A stretch of DNA of 64,000 nt, taken from assembly GCA_019638775.1 (NCBI GenBank), contig JAHBTD010000003.1, forward strand, positions 496,001 through 560,000. Direction: 5' to 3'. Each line of letters opens with the position of its first letter. Position 1 is the first letter of the stretch. Shown here piece by piece: positions 10,325 through 19,878 of this stretch. This DNA is from Fimbriimonadaceae bacterium (GTDB lineage Bacteria; Armatimonadota; Fimbriimonadia; Fimbriimonadales; Fimbriimonadaceae). Position numbers and translations under genes: made by a program. The notes below the pieces were generated by a model, which worked only from the letters and a program-made list of their open reading frames with translations, had not been told where the DNA came from and did no database searches.

Positions 10325-10591
10325 ATGACTGCCCTGCAAATCACCGTTCAGATCGTTCTCTTTCTCCTCAGCGTAGGCATGCTGGGGGCATTCTTCCGTC
10401 TACGCAGAGGCCCCAGTCTCCCCGACAGAGTAGTCGCCCTCGACTTGATCGGAGTGCTCATCGTCACCATCATCGCTTCGCTGTCGATTTGGCTCGATCT
10501 GCGTGTGCTCGTCGACATCCTCCTGGCGATGGCGCTCGTTTCGTTCCTGGGCACTGTTGCCCTTGCCAAGTACATCGAGAGGGGGTCCTAA
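10325..10591 (+). CDS. mrpF: Na+/H+ antiporter subunit MrpF
   Basis: An 88-residue three-helix subunit with the family's FFRLRRGPSLPDRVVALDLIG motif followed by two more hydrophobic segments. The stop codon shares one base with the mrpG start (TAATG), so the two are translationally coupled. Confidence 0.92.
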   Translation: MTALQITVQIVLFLLSVGMLGAFFRLRRGPSLPDRVVALDLIGVLIVTIIASLSIWLDLRVLVDILLAMALVSFLGTVALAKYIERGS

Positions 10592-11028
10592 TGATTCGGG
10601 AAGCTGTAACTGTAGGGCTAGTTTGCATAGGAGCGTTCTTTGCGCTGCTCGCCGTTGTCGGTGTGCTAAAGCACCCCGATCTCTTCACACGAATGCAGGC
10701 CACAACCAAAGCCTCGACGCTCGGGATCGGCTGCCTGATGATGGCTTCAGCTGTGTATTTTTGGGATCTTGGCGTTGCGGTGAAGTGCCTTCTTGTCGTC
10801 GTTTTCTTCTTTATCACCCAGCCCATCGCCGCCCACATGCTCGCCCGAGCCGCCTACATCTCCGATGTTCCCCTCGCCGACAGCACCGCCGTCGATGAGC
10901 TAAAGGGGCATTATGACCCTGTCACCCACGAGCTACTTTCAGAGCAGTATTTTGAACCTACCGCACCGTCCGATGAGCCCAAACTAGACAGCGAGGACGA
11001 TACCGACGACAAGGCCGAGGGGTGGTAA
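10591..11028 (+). CDS. mrpG: Na+/H+ antiporter subunit MrpG
   Basis: A 145-residue MrpG (PhaG/MnhG) subunit with three helices; motif LKHPDLFTRMQATTKASTLG and then FFFITQPIAAHMLARAAY. The C-terminal third (from about residue 100) is an acidic, charged tail ending SEDDTDDKAEGW, somewhat longer than many MrpG proteins. ATG at 10591 is coupled to mrpF; an open frame upstream of it is only a shadow. Last gene of the Mrp operon. Confidence 0.92.
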   Translation: MIREAVTVGLVCIGAFFALLAVVGVLKHPDLFTRMQATTKASTLGIGCLMMASAVYFWDLGVAVKCLLVVVFFFITQPIAAHMLARAAYISDVPLADSTAVDELKGHYDPVTHELLSEQYFEPTAPSDEPKLDSEDDTDDKAEGW

Positions 11029-11070
11029 AGCGTAACTTTCCGCTTCACAATAAGAGGCAGAAGGAAAGCT

Positions 11071-12315
11071 ATGAAGAACATTCACGACATGGTCAAGGCC
11101 CTCAGCGATGAGCAGGCCATCGAAATGACCGAAAAATACGGCGCGCACAACTACCATCCCCTCCACGTCAACATCGTCCGAGCCAAGGGCATTTACGCAT
11201 TCGATGGAGCAGGGAGGGAGTACGTTGACTGTATCGGGTCGTACTCAGCCGTCGCCAACGGACACCTCAGCGACTACATCATCGAAACGATTCGCGAGCA
11301 GCTCGACATCCTCACCCTTACCAGTCGCGCTGTCTACACATCCGAACTCGCCCTATTCCTCAAAGAGATTTGCGACTTCACCGGAATGGACATGGCGTGC
11401 CCCATGAACACCGGCGCCGAAGCCGTAGAAACCGCCATCAAGATGGCGCGAAAGTGGGCCTACACGGTCAAAGGTGTGCCCGACAATCAAGCCGAGATCA
11501 TCGTAGCTCAAGACAACTTCCACGGCAGAACGACCACCATCGTTGGCTTCAGCACCGAAGAGCAATACAAGCAGAATTTCGGCCCCTTCACCCCCGGCTT
11601 CACCATCGTACCGTTTGGGGATATCACGGCTCTCGAATCGAAGATCAGCCCAAACACGGCTGCCATTCTGATGGAGCCAATCCAAGCCGAAGGCGGCATC
11701 CTTTTCCCACCCCCCGGCTACATGGAGCAGGTTCGCAAGCTTTGCGACAAGCATAACGTTCTGCTGATCTGGGATGAGATTCAGACCGGGTTCTGCCGAA
11801 CCGGAAAGAACTTTGCCTGGGAGCACGAAGCGGCAAAACCTGACCTCATGTGTCTCGGGAAAGCCCTTGGCGGCGGCGTGATGCCGGTGTCGGCGGTTGT
11901 CGGTTCCAAGGAAGCCATCGGCGTGTTTGTGCCGGGCGACCACGGCTCGACGTTCGGCGGCAATCCGCTCGCTTGTGTAGTAGGCATCGCCGCAATTGAA
12001 GAGATGAAGGAAAAGAAGCTCTCCGAAAACTCAGCTCGCCTCGGCAAGAAGCTCGTCGACGCGCTAAAAGCGCTGCCGCATCCGTTCATCGACGATGTGC
12101 GTGGGCGGGGGCTCTTGGTTGGGCTTGAAGTGTCGGAAGAAGTCGATACGAAGAAGCTTGCCGCAGCCTTTATCGAGAATGGAATCCTCACCAAAGAGAC
12201 CCGATCCCGAACCTTCCGCTTTGCGCCTCCATTGACGATTACGGAAACCGAACTCGATATAGTGATCGAAAAGACGCGAAAGGCATTGGATGCGGTTGTG
12301 CCCGCAAAGGTCTAA
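11071..12315 (+). CDS. rocD: Ornithine aminotransferase
   Basis: Class-III PLP aminotransferase (414 residues) that converts ornithine plus 2-oxoglutarate to glutamate semialdehyde, linking arginine and proline metabolism. Specific blocks: DCIGSYSAVANGHL, MNTGAEAVETAIKMARKWAY, NFHGRTTTIVGFS, LMEPIQAEGGI, IWDEIQTGFCRTG, and the PLP lysine in CLGKALGGGVMPVSA near residue 264. The combination of GAEAVETA and KMARKWAY favours ornithine over other class-III substrates. AAGGAAAG precedes ATG 11071. It starts about 40 bases after mrpG and could be cotranscribed with it. Confidence 0.87.
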   Translation: MKNIHDMVKALSDEQAIEMTEKYGAHNYHPLHVNIVRAKGIYAFDGAGREYVDCIGSYSAVANGHLSDYIIETIREQLDILTLTSRAVYTSELALFLKEICDFTGMDMACPMNTGAEAVETAIKMARKWAYTVKGVPDNQAEIIVAQDNFHGRTTTIVGFSTEEQYKQNFGPFTPGFTIVPFGDITALESKISPNTAAILMEPIQAEGGILFPPPGYMEQVRKLCDKHNVLLIWDEIQTGFCRTGKNFAWEHEAAKPDLMCLGKALGGGVMPVSAVVGSKEAIGVFVPGDHGSTFGGNPLACVVGIAAIEEMKEKKLSENSARLGKKLVDALKALPHPFIDDVRGRGLLVGLEVSEEVDTKKLAAAFIENGILTKETRSRTFRFAPPLTITETELDIVIEKTRKALDAVVPAKV

Positions 12316-12478
12316 AAAGCTATCAGCTATCGGCAATCAGCTATCCGTGCCCGATAGCTGATCGCTGATAGCCGATTTCTGATCGCTGATAGCTGACCGC
12401 CGATTGCTGATAGCTGATAGCCGATCGCTGATTTCTGATAGCCGATTTCTGATCGCCGATCGCTCCGAAGTAAGCCCT
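12316..12478. repeat. AGCTGATAGC-type short tandem repeats
   Basis: About 160 bp made almost only of variants of GCTGATAGC, GATCGCTGATAGC and CCGATTTCTGATCGC, in tandem and partly inverted (the first stretch is GCTATCAGCTATCGGCAATC, the reverse complement of later units). The same family recurs at 39936-40110. It lies between rocD and uvrA and codes for nothing. Units are irregular and there are no unique spacers, so it is not a CRISPR. Confidence 0.85.
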
Positions 12479-12486
12479 CGTCACTC

Positions 12487-12506
12487 GTCTACCCATTTGG
12501 GTAGAC
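12487..12506. promoter_or_regulatory. Palindrome before uvrA
   Basis: GTCTACCCATTTGGGTAGAC is a palindrome with arms of 8-9 bases, ending 7 bases before the uvrA ATG at 12514. It could be an operator or a hairpin limiting ribosome access. The half-site GTAGAC also occurs in the palindrome before the DNA polymerase gene at 31333, which hints at a common damage regulator; this is speculation. Confidence 0.45.
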
Positions 12507-12513
12507 TCTTCCC

Positions 12514-14643
12514 ATGTCGCACGACAAGATCGTCGTCCTGGGAGCGCGGGAGAATAACCTCAAAAACATCAACGTGGAGATCCCCCGCGACAAGCTGGTG
12601 GTCATCACTGGCCTCAGCGGCAGCGGAAAATCCAGCCTCGCTTTCGACACGATCTACGCCGAGGGACAAAGACGTTATGTCGAATCCCTCAGCGCCTACG
12701 CTCGCCAATTCTTGGGGCAGATGGACAAGCCGGATGTCGACCACATCGAGGGCCTTTCCCCCGCCATCTCCATCGACCAAAAGAGCACCAGTCGCAACCC
12801 CCGCTCAACGGTCGGCACGGTCACCGAAATTTACGACTACCTCCGCATCCTCTACGCCCGTGCCGGTGTGCCCCACTGTATCAACGGTCACGGCCCCATC
12901 GAACGGCAGTCGCTCGACCAAATCGTCGACGCCGTACTCGAACTCCCCGAAGGCACCAAGCTCCAGATCATGGCCCCGATCATTCGAGGCCGCAAGGGCG
13001 AATACAAGAGCGTCATCCAAGACATCGCCAAGCAGGGCTACGTCCGCGTGCGCGTCGATGGGCAGATGTACGAAGTCACCGACGACATCCCGATGGAGCG
13101 ATATAAGCAGCACACCATTGAGGTGGTCGTCGACCGCATCGTGCTCAAAGAGGGCATCGACCGACGCCTGACCGACTCGGTCGAAGCCGCCCTCAAGCTG
13201 GCAAAGGGAATGGTAACGATCTCCCACACAGCTTCAAGCGATCAGCCATCAAAAATCGGTGATCAAGGTTCCGAAATCCGAAATCCAAAATCCAAAATCC
13301 AAAAGCCCAAAACTCCATCCTCAACCCATGGCCCCTCCCCCTTGAGGGGGGAGGTCAGTGAACGTAGTGAACTGGGTGGGGGTGATAACTCCCCCGACTC
13401 ACGACTCACGACTCACGAAATCTGGATCGACAAAGACTTCTCCGAATCCTACGCCTGCAACGAGTGCGGATTCAGCATGTCCGAGCTGGAGCCCCGCATG
13501 TTCTCCTTCAACTCCCCCTACGGAGCCTGCCCCGAATGCACCGGCCTCGGCACCAAAACCGAATTCGACCCCAACCTCGTCATCCCCGACATGTCCAAGC
13601 CGCTCCGCGATGGTGCCATCGTGCCGTTTGTGTACAAGAGCGGTGAAGTGAAGGAATGGTGGCCCGACGTTCTCGACGGCGTCGGCGAGGCGCTCGGCTT
13701 CGACGCAAGCGAGCCCGTCAGCACCCGAACCGCCGAAGAGATGGAAGCTGTCTGGCACGGACTGGATAAGCCCGTCACCGTCCTCATGCGCTACTCCCGC
13801 ACCGAGCGCAAGTTCCAAAGCAAGTGGGACGGCGTCTTGAACACGCTCAAAAAGAAGTACGAGCAGACCGAAAGCGAATGGGTGCGCAAAGACTTGGAGC
13901 AGTACATGTCCACCAAGCCCTGCCCAACCTGCCAAGGCCGCCGCCTGAAGCCGGAAACGCTCAACGTCAAGCTGGACAACAAAGATATCTCTGAAATCAC
14001 GACGATGTCGGTGGAAGTCGCTCACGACTTCTTTGACAAGCTCCCCAAAAAGCTGAGCAAGCGGCAGATGGCCATCGGCGACCGCGCGATCAAAGAGATC
14101 ATCGAGCGGCTGCGGTTCCTCGTTGATGTCGGCGTTGGCTACCTCACGCTCGACCGTTCTGCCCGGACCCTCGCCGGTGGAGAAGCCCAGCGCATCCGAC
14201 TCGCGACCCAGATCGGAAGCGGCCTGATGGGGTGTCTTTACATCCTTGACGAGCCGTCCATCGGCCTGCACCAGCGCGACAACCGCAAGCTCATCGACAC
14301 CCTCATCCGCCTACGCGATATGGGCAACACCGTGATCGTCGTCGAGCACGACGAAGAGACGATGATGGCGGCGGACTGGCTGATCGACCTCGGCCCCGGC
14401 GCGGGCGAGCACGGCGGCGAGATCATCAACGAAGGCCCAACGAAAGAGTTCTTAAAGAAGAATGTCGGCACTGCCCGATGGCTAAATGGCAAACTCCAAA
14501 TCGCCACTCCAAAAGAGCGCCGCCAACCCAAAACCCCCAATCCCCTGCTCCCGATCAAGAACACCAACGGCAAGCCGGAAAAGAAAGTTGCGGAGTCCAA
14601 AGCTAGCTTTGGAAAGCCGAAGAAAGCGAAGACGAAAGCCTAG
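12514..14643 (+). CDS. uvrA: UvrA N-terminal half (separate gene)
   Basis: First ATPase half of excinuclease ABC subunit A, which detects DNA lesions in nucleotide excision repair. It shows Walker [17 protein letters not shown] (near residue 35), [18 protein letters not shown], the zinc-finger block [18 protein letters not shown]...CPECTGLG, signature [16 protein letters not shown] and Walker [16 protein letters not shown] (near 575-590). A normal UvrA of about 940 residues continues into a second ATPase. This one ends after 709 residues with a lysine-rich tail, and the second half is encoded at 17243-18271. Residues about 239-300 are a low-complexity insertion of intergenic repeat sequence just before the zinc finger. 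Both are unusual; all ATPase motifs are intact, so function is plausible if the halves assemble. Confidence 0.93.
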   Translation: MSHDKIVVLGARENNLKNINVEIPRDKLVVITGLSGSGKSSLAFDTIYAEGQRRYVESLSAYARQFLGQMDKPDVDHIEGLSPAISIDQKSTSRNPRSTVGTVTEIYDYLRILYARAGVPHCINGHGPIERQSLDQIVDAVLELPEGTKLQIMAPIIRGRKGEYKSVIQDIAKQGYVRVRVDGQMYEVTDDIPMERYKQHTIEVVVDRIVLKEGIDRRLTDSVEAALKLAKGMVTISHTASSDQPSKIGDQGSEIRNPKSKIQKPKTPSSTHGPSPLRGEVSERSELGGGDNSPDSRLTTHEIWIDKDFSESYACNECGFSMSELEPRMFSFNSPYGACPECTGLGTKTEFDPNLVIPDMSKPLRDGAIVPFVYKSGEVKEWWPDVLDGVGEALGFDASEPVSTRTAEEMEAVWHGLDKPVTVLMRYSRTERKFQSKWDGVLNTLKKKYEQTESEWVRKDLEQYMSTKPCPTCQGRRLKPETLNVKLDNKDISEITTMSVEVAHDFFDKLPKKLSKRQMAIGDRAIKEIIERLRFLVDVGVGYLTLDRSARTLAGGEAQRIRLATQIGSGLMGCLYILDEPSIGLHQRDNRKLIDTLIRLRDMGNTVIVVEHDEETMMAADWLIDLGPGAGEHGGEIINEGPTKEFLKKNVGTARWLNGKLQIATPKERRQPKTPNPLLPIKNTNGKPEKKVAESKASFGKPKKAKTKA
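13230..13416 (+). repeat. Intergenic-type repeats inserted in frame within uvrA
   Basis: This stretch of about 187 bases has tandem CCGAAATC/CCAAAATC heptamers (13270-13300) followed by a C-rich hairpin element (CCCTCCCCCTTGAGGGGGGA, then GTGAACGTAGTGAACTG). Both types otherwise occur only between genes in this window; the same hairpin element is at 21366-21440. The translation is low-complexity ([20 protein letters not shown]) and has no counterpart in UvrA. The uvrA frame stays open across it. Confidence 0.8.
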
Positions 14644-14701
14644 CTCCTAGTTTAGTTCAATGCCCCAACCCTCCTAAAGGGTTGAGGCAAAGATCCGAAA
14701 C

Positions 14702-14739
14702 CCCCTCCTCGTTAACGTCGAAGACTTAATGAGGAGGGG
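14702..14739. repeat. C/G-rich hairpin repeat between uvrA half and kinase
   Basis: CCCCTCCTC (14702-14710) pairs with GAGGAGGGG (14731-14739). A second small hairpin, CAACCCT/AGGGTTG, is at 14666-14684. They lie between the convergent uvrA N-half and histidine kinase genes and may help end transcription from either side, although the T-tracts are poor. Confidence 0.5.
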
Positions 14740-14775
14740 CAGGGAGTGGAGCAGGATACGGGTGGAAACAGCCCC

Positions 14776-17079
14776 TCAGCTCGCCTCCCGAACATCCCCC
14801 TCAAACGTAAAGTAGAACGTTGCCCCCTCGTTGATTTTCGCCTCTCCCCAAATCTTACCGCCGTGCTTGCTCAGAATGCGCTGCACATTCGCCAAGCCAA
14901 TTCCGTTACCCGGAAACTCTTCTTCCGAATGCAGCCGTTCAAACGGCTCAAACAGCTTGCTCGCATATTTCATATCGAACCCCGCGCCGTTATCCTTCAC
15001 ATAATAACTGTCTCCATCCTTGCCAAACACGATGTGCGGACGCACGCCCGGACGCCGATACTTATACGCATTGTCAAAAAGATTCTGGATGACGATCTGC
15101 AATAGTCCAGGGTCGCCCACAACCTCCAGATTCGGTTCGATCTCGAAGTCGGCTTCGTTGCCCAGACTCTGCGATATCTGGGCTGCAATATCGGAAAGGT
15201 CGACCCTTGCAGGTCTGACAATGGCCCGACCAAGCCGCGCATAGCCAAGAAGATCGTCCATCACCTTGCCCATCTTGGCAGCCGCACGGGCTAAGGCTTC
15301 CAGCCGTTCGGTGCCCTCGCCGTTCAGCTTGTGGGCATAGTCCTCAATCAAGATTCTCGCATTGAAGTTGATGCCGCGCAAGGGTTGGCGCAAGTCGTGG
15401 GCAATCGAATGGCAGAATCCCTCCAGTTCGTCCACCAACTCCTGAAGCTGCTGAGTGCGTTCGACGACGCGGCGCTCCAGGTCGGCGTTGAGGCTTTGAA
15501 TCTCCTCTTCGTGCCGCTTGCGCAGGGTGATATCGCGCAGGATGCCCGTAAAGATCGTGCCTTCTTCGGTGTGGGTTTCACTGACAGCCAGCTCCAGCGG
15601 AAACTCGGTGCCGTCCTTCTTCAGGCCCATCACCTCACGTCCGATTCCGATGATCTTCCTGACGCCCGTCGTGTGATAGTTTTCGAGATACGTGTCATGC
15701 TCGGAATGGTAAGGCTCAGGCATCAGCATCCTGACGTTCTTTCCAACCAACTCCTCGGGCGAATAACCGAAGATGGACTCTACAGCTGGGTTGGCGGTAA
15801 TGATTGTGCCTTCAGGATCGATGGTGAGAATGCCATCCACGGCCGTGTCGACCACGGCCTTCAGCAGACCTTTCTCCTTTTGCAGAGCCTCCTCCTGCGC
15901 CTTGCGTTCGGAGACGTCGCGAATGATGCCTGTAAAGATACGCCCGTCTTCTGTGTGCGTTTCGTTGACGGCAAGCTCCAGAGGAAACTCTGTCCCATCC
16001 TTCCGCCGACCCTTCACCTCACGGCCGATGCCGATAATCTTCCTCTCTCCGGTCGTCAGATAGTTCTTCAGATAGCCGTCGTGTTCGCCGTGATACGGCT
16101 CGGGCATCAGCAGCTTTACGTTCTGCCCGATCAGTTCTTCTGGCGAATAGCCGAAGATGCGCACGACCGCCGGGTTCACTTTGATGATCTTTCCCGCTTC
16201 GTCAATGGTAAGGATGCCATCCACCGTCGCATCCACCACCGCCTTCAAAAGCCCGCGCTCCTTGCGGATCGCCTGCTCGGCAGCTTTGCGGCCGGAAATG
16301 TCCCTGATCACGCCGGTAAAGATGCGCCCTTCTTCGGTGTAGGTCTCGCTGACGGCAATCTCAACTTCAAACTCCTCGCCGCTCTTCTTGCGCCCGATCA
16401 CCTCACGCCCAATGCCGATGATCTTCTTCTCGCCGGTCCGCATATAGTTGCGCAGATAGATGTCGTGGTCTTGCCGGAACGGCGAGCCCATCAGCACGCG
16501 AACGTTCTGACCGATCAGCTCTTCAGGCTTGTATCCAAAGATGCCCTCGATCGACTGGTTGACGGTGATGATCTCGCCTTTTTCATTGATCGTCACGATC
16601 ACGTCAATCGCCGTGTTGACCACTGCCATCAGCAAGGCATGCTCGCGTCGGATGGCCTCCGCCGCCGACTTTTGGGCGGAGATGTCGTGCATGATCCCCG
16701 TGAAAACCCGCCCCCCTTCCGTCATGGATTCGCTGACAGACAGCTCGATCGGAACCTCGCGTCCATCCTTGTGAAGCCCCCGAACCTCGCGTCCGATCCC
16801 GATGATCTTACGCTTGCCCGTGCGTTTGTAGTTCTGGAGATATTCGTCGTGCTCCTCGTGGTAGGGCGAGGGCATGAGCATATTCACGTTCTTGCCGATG
16901 ATCTCGGCGGCGGAATAACCCAAAATCCGTTCGACGGCCGGGTTGGCGGTGATGATTGTTCCCGCTTCGTCGATGGTGATGATGCCGTCAAGAGCCGCCT
17001 CAACGACAGCGCGGAGTAGCTCACTCTCATTCGCTCTTTTTGGATTATCGTTGTGGTCGCCTTTCTTATCCGACGGCAT
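14776..17079 (-). CDS. Four-PAS FixL-like sensor histidine kinase
   Basis: A 767-residue soluble sensor kinase with no membrane segment. Four tandem PAS domains repeat with an exact 128-residue period and end in RDIS-type linkers. Each has the FixL block: EHD/DHD histidines at 77, 205, 333 and 461, matching the proximal heme ligand His200 of Bradyrhizobium FixL, and GIGR arginines exactly 20 residues later (97, 225, 353, 481), matching distal Arg220. The FixL Arg206 position is Asn in all four. A coiled linker follows, then the phosphoacceptor H561 in [13 protein letters not shown]-box [18 protein letters not shown] and [12 protein letters not shown]. It is probably a heme-based gas (O2) sensor. 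No response regulator is adjacent. The gene sits between the two uvrA halves on the opposite strand. Confidence 0.88.
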   Translation of the reverse strand: MPSDKKGDHNDNPKRANESELLRAVVEAALDGIITIDEAGTIITANPAVERILGYSAAEIIGKNVNMLMPSPYHEEHDEYLQNYKRTGKRKIIGIGREVRGLHKDGREVPIELSVSESMTEGGRVFTGIMHDISAQKSAAEAIRREHALLMAVVNTAIDVIVTINEKGEIITVNQSIEGIFGYKPEELIGQNVRVLMGSPFRQDHDIYLRNYMRTGEKKIIGIGREVIGRKKSGEEFEVEIAVSETYTEEGRIFTGVIRDISGRKAAEQAIRKERGLLKAVVDATVDGILTIDEAGKIIKVNPAVVRIFGYSPEELIGQNVKLLMPEPYHGEHDGYLKNYLTTGERKIIGIGREVKGRRKDGTEFPLELAVNETHTEDGRIFTGIIRDVSERKAQEEALQKEKGLLKAVVDTAVDGILTIDPEGTIITANPAVESIFGYSPEELVGKNVRMLMPEPYHSEHDTYLENYHTTGVRKIIGIGREVMGLKKDGTEFPLELAVSETHTEEGTIFTGILRDITLRKRHEEEIQSLNADLERRVVERTQQLQELVDELEGFCHSIAHDLRQPLRGINFNARILIEDYAHKLNGEGTERLEALARAAAKMGKVMDDLLGYARLGRAIVRPARVDLSDIAAQISQSLGNEADFEIEPNLEVVGDPGLLQIVIQNLFDNAYKYRRPGVRPHIVFGKDGDSYYVKDNGAGFDMKYASKLFEPFERLHSEEEFPGNGIGLANVQRILSKHGGKIWGEAKINEGATFYFTFEGDVREAS

Positions 17080-17202
17080 CGAATGCCTCCCCAGGCTATC
17101 GGTCTGCTATCCAAACCGCTATACTGTATTCTATTCCATTCCGGCAAGTCCTGAGGTAAAAGGGCAAGCAAAGCTGCATTTTCATAGAGTCCTATCGTTA
17201 GA

Positions 17203-17233
17203 TTCACACCTTCAAACTTCGATAAGATATACT
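17203..17233 (+). promoter_or_regulatory. Putative promoter of the uvrA C-terminal half
   Basis: TATACT at 17228-17233 lies 9 bases before the ATG at 17243, with TTCACA at 17203-17208 (19-base spacing) as a weak -35. No Shine-Dalgarno is visible, so the transcript may be nearly leaderless. The fic gene at 59974 has the same arrangement. Confidence 0.5.
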
Positions 17234-17242
17234 AACGTCCAC

Positions 17243-18271
17243 ATGTCTTCCGGCTGGATCGTCCTGCGCAATGCCCGTGGCAATAACCTCAAAGGGGTGG
17301 ATATCGCCATCCCGAAGGGACTGTTCACATGCGTCACCGGAGTCTCCGGCTCTGGCAAATCCACCCTCATCCAAGACACCTTCTTCCCCCGACTGATGTT
17401 CGAGGTCTACGGTACGCGTACGGTCTGGGAACCCCACGACAGCATCGAAGGGATCGAGGGAATCGACAAGGTCATCGACATCGACCAGTCCCCGATTGGA
17501 CGCACACCGCGCTCAAACCCCGCCACCTACACCGGCACCTTCGACATGATCCGCGAGTTGTTTGCCATGACCCCCGACGCCAAGATGCGCGGCTACAAAA
17601 ACGGGCGGTTCAGCTTCAACGTGAAAGGTGGGCGCTGTGAGGCCTGCAAGGGCGACGGCATCATCAAAATCGAGATGCACTTCCTGCCCGATGTTTACGT
17701 CCCTTGCGAAATCTGCAAAGGCAAGCGCTACAACCGCGAAACGCTGGAGGTCAAGTACAAGAACAAGTCGATCTCGGACGTGCTTGGCATGACCGTTGAG
17801 GAAGCCTGCGAATTCTTCTCTGCCATCCCCAAAATCCACCGCAAGATGAAAACTCTACTCGACGTGGGATTGGGCTACATCAAGCTCGGACAGCCCGCCA
17901 CAACGCTTTCTGGCGGTGAGGCCCAGCGTGTCAAGCTGGCAGAAGAGCTTTCCAAACGCTCGACCGGGGCCACCATTTACATCCTCGATGAGCCCACCAC
18001 CGGACTCCATTTCGAAGACGTCGAGCGGCTGCTCGGTGTCCTGCACCGCTTAGTGGATCAAGGCAACACCGTCATCGTCATCGAGCACAACCTCGACGTG
18101 ATCAAGACCGCCGACTGGCTAATCGACATGGGCCCCGAAGGTGGGGTCGGCGGCGGCGAGGTCATCGGCACGGGAACACCCGAGGAGATCGCCAACATTA
18201 CCAACTCTCACACCGGAAGGTATCTGAAAGAGCTGTTTCGCCGGCCCGCGCAGGCATTGGCGAAAAGATGA
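17243..18271 (+). CDS. uvrA: UvrA C-terminal half (separate gene)
   Basis: Second ATPase half of UvrA, 342 residues. Walker [21 protein letters not shown] (near residue 34-43), [18 protein letters not shown], zinc finger [20 protein letters not shown]...[16 protein letters not shown], signature [17 protein letters not shown] and Walker [17 protein letters not shown], then the normal C-terminus [10 protein letters not shown]. It begins exactly where the second nucleotide-binding domain of full UvrA begins, so the break lies in the inter-domain linker. ATG 17243 is the first residue before homology; the frame is open further upstream into the kinase promoter region. The N-terminal half is at 12514-14643. 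Confidence 0.93.
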   Translation: MSSGWIVLRNARGNNLKGVDIAIPKGLFTCVTGVSGSGKSTLIQDTFFPRLMFEVYGTRTVWEPHDSIEGIEGIDKVIDIDQSPIGRTPRSNPATYTGTFDMIRELFAMTPDAKMRGYKNGRFSFNVKGGRCEACKGDGIIKIEMHFLPDVYVPCEICKGKRYNRETLEVKYKNKSISDVLGMTVEEACEFFSAIPKIHRKMKTLLDVGLGYIKLGQPATTLSGGEAQRVKLAEELSKRSTGATIYILDEPTTGLHFEDVERLLGVLHRLVDQGNTVIVIEHNLDVIKTADWLIDMGPEGGVGGGEVIGTGTPEEIANITNSHTGRYLKELFRRPAQALAKR

Positions 18272-18276
18272 AGCCC

Positions 18277-18304
18277 TTCACGCACCTTTGCCGTTCTGTA
18301 TGAT
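18277..18304 (+). promoter_or_regulatory. Possible promoter of the FHA gene
   Basis: TTCACG (18277-18282) and TATGAT (18299-18304) are separated by 16 bases, 30 bases before the FHA gene start at 18334. This is a moderate match to a sigma-70 promoter. Confidence 0.4.
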
Positions 18305-18333
18305 AAGCCCGGAAATGTCGGGGCGAGCGGGCT

Positions 18334-19731
18334 ATGCGAAGGATTCTTCTCTTTACAGGTGCGGGGGCAATCGCCGGTCTGCTCGCCTCCGCCATCAGCA
18401 CGCCTTTTTACACTTCCCGGGTTAGCCCCTCTCTGCAAGAAATCATGCAGAGCCAATTGATCGACGCTCGAAAGCTCGTCACCTTCGGCACCACTTACGG
18501 GCTCGTTCGCGATATCGCCTTCGGAGCGCTCGTGGCCGCCGTGATCGCTTTCTTACTGGCCTCCCGAGAGCCCGCCGAACGACGGCTCGCTCGCGCGGGT
18601 ATCGCCGCCCTCGTAGGTGCCGTCCTCTATACGGCCATCGACATGGGCATCGAGAAGTTGTTTCTGAGCATCGTCCACGCCCGCCACGGCTCCTACACCG
18701 CGCCGATACACTCCGTCAGCCTGCTCCAAATGGCCTTCGAGCCGATGTGGGGTTTCTTGCTTCCCGCGTCGCTCGCCTTATCCGTGCTCATCGCCCACGC
18801 TTTCAAGCGGTACTATCGCGGACTTGCCTTGTGGGCGAGCCTAATTGGGGGCTTTGCCGGAATGGGTGCCCGTACTGTTGTAAGTTTGCTATTTGGCGCT
18901 TTCTTCATCGGAAAACTCCTGTCCTCAAAAGGCACGCCCGATATGGATTTGACCCCCGGCGTCTGGGCAGAGATGACCGCCCTGATGGTTGCCAACGGAG
19001 CAGGGGTTGGGCTGGGATTCGCCTTTGCGATCATGATTCACAAAGCCGCATGGCTGAAGTCGATCAAAGGCCTAACCGAGGGCCGAACCTGGTCGCTCCA
19101 ACGGCCCCTTGTCAGGATCGGTTGCCACGAGGCAAACGAAGTGTTCTTGCCCCCGGACGGCACCCTAGGAGAAATCCACGCCCAAGTCCAGTCGCAAGAT
19201 GAAGCCCACTTCATCGTCGATGTCGTTGGCGATACAACCCTGAATGGACAGCATATGCAATCGGCGTGGCTCAAAGATGGCGACCGCATCGGTGTAGGCT
19301 CCACGACCTTGGTTTATCGAACCAGGCTGGACTCTCAAAACCACCCTTCCCAAACCCCGAACATCGAACTGCCAAAAACCGCTCCTGCCCCAAACTACAC
19401 GCCCAACTCGCCAGCAGCCGCTAGCCAGCAGGGAATTCCCACCTCCCAGACCGCACCCCTAAGACTCGTTAGCGATGCGGGCCACGAATTCCCGCTCCGC
19501 GATGGCACGCAAACGGTCGGCAGAGATCCAAGCTGCGACATCGCCCTCACGTGGGAACCGTCGGTCTCCCGTCGACACGCCGAGATCACGGTGAGCGGTG
19601 GGCAAATCACAGTTGTCGACATCGGCTCAACGAACGGAACATACGTCAACGGTGTCCCGATAACCGTCCCCACTCAAGTCTTGCCCGGGGCACAGATTTC
19701 GTTCGGAAAATGCCAGATGAACCTACGGTAA
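18334..19731 (+). CDS. Membrane protein with two C-terminal FHA domains
   Basis: A 465-residue protein. About six hydrophobic segments fill residues 1-245. An FHA-like domain follows at about 255-330 (RIGCHEANEVFLP...LKDGDRIGVGSTTLVYR) that lacks the usual phosphothreonine-binding SxxH, then a proline-rich linker and a canonical FHA domain at about 375-460 (VGRDPSCDIALTWEPSVSRR, then H, and DIGSTNGTYVNG). FHA domains bind phosphothreonine peptides, so this is probably a membrane-anchored reader of Ser/Thr phosphorylation. No kinase gene is adjacent. The role of the membrane half is unknown. Confidence 0.82.
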   Translation: MRRILLFTGAGAIAGLLASAISTPFYTSRVSPSLQEIMQSQLIDARKLVTFGTTYGLVRDIAFGALVAAVIAFLLASREPAERRLARAGIAALVGAVLYTAIDMGIEKLFLSIVHARHGSYTAPIHSVSLLQMAFEPMWGFLLPASLALSVLIAHAFKRYYRGLALWASLIGGFAGMGARTVVSLLFGAFFIGKLLSSKGTPDMDLTPGVWAEMTALMVANGAGVGLGFAFAIMIHKAAWLKSIKGLTEGRTWSLQRPLVRIGCHEANEVFLPPDGTLGEIHAQVQSQDEAHFIVDVVGDTTLNGQHMQSAWLKDGDRIGVGSTTLVYRTRLDSQNHPSQTPNIELPKTAPAPNYTPNSPAAASQQGIPTSQTAPLRLVSDAGHEFPLRDGTQTVGRDPSCDIALTWEPSVSRRHAEITVSGGQITVVDIGSTNGTYVNGVPITVPTQVLPGAQISFGKCQMNLR

Positions 19732-19764
19732 GACCGGAAACTACTTGAGCATCAACCCTCCATC

Positions 19765-19850
19765 CCCCAATCTCAGAATCCCAAATCCCAAATCCAAAAT
19801 CTAAAATCCAAACGCCTTACAATCCTTACTCCTTACAATCCTTACACCCA
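19765..19850. repeat. AAATCC and CTTACAATC oligomer repeats
   Basis: The gap between the FHA and Kbl-like genes holds AATCCCAAATCCAAAATC-type heptamers (about 19769-19810), then three CTTACAATC/CTTACTC units (19815-19850). Both families recur in 21085-21816, and the AAATCC type also lies inside uvrA at 13270. Confidence 0.75.
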
Positions 19851-19878
19851 TTTCCCGGCCCACGGTATCCTTATCCCC

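Noticed and set aside
12316-12478. Tandem repeats before uvrA considered as a CRISPR array
   Set aside because: Units are short and irregular, spacing is not constant, there are no unique spacers, and no cas genes are in the window.
15331-17019. 562-codon plus-strand frame across the histidine kinase
   Set aside because: It mirrors the repeated PAS coding sequence on the other strand; the 128-residue PAS period and motifs prove the minus-strand gene.
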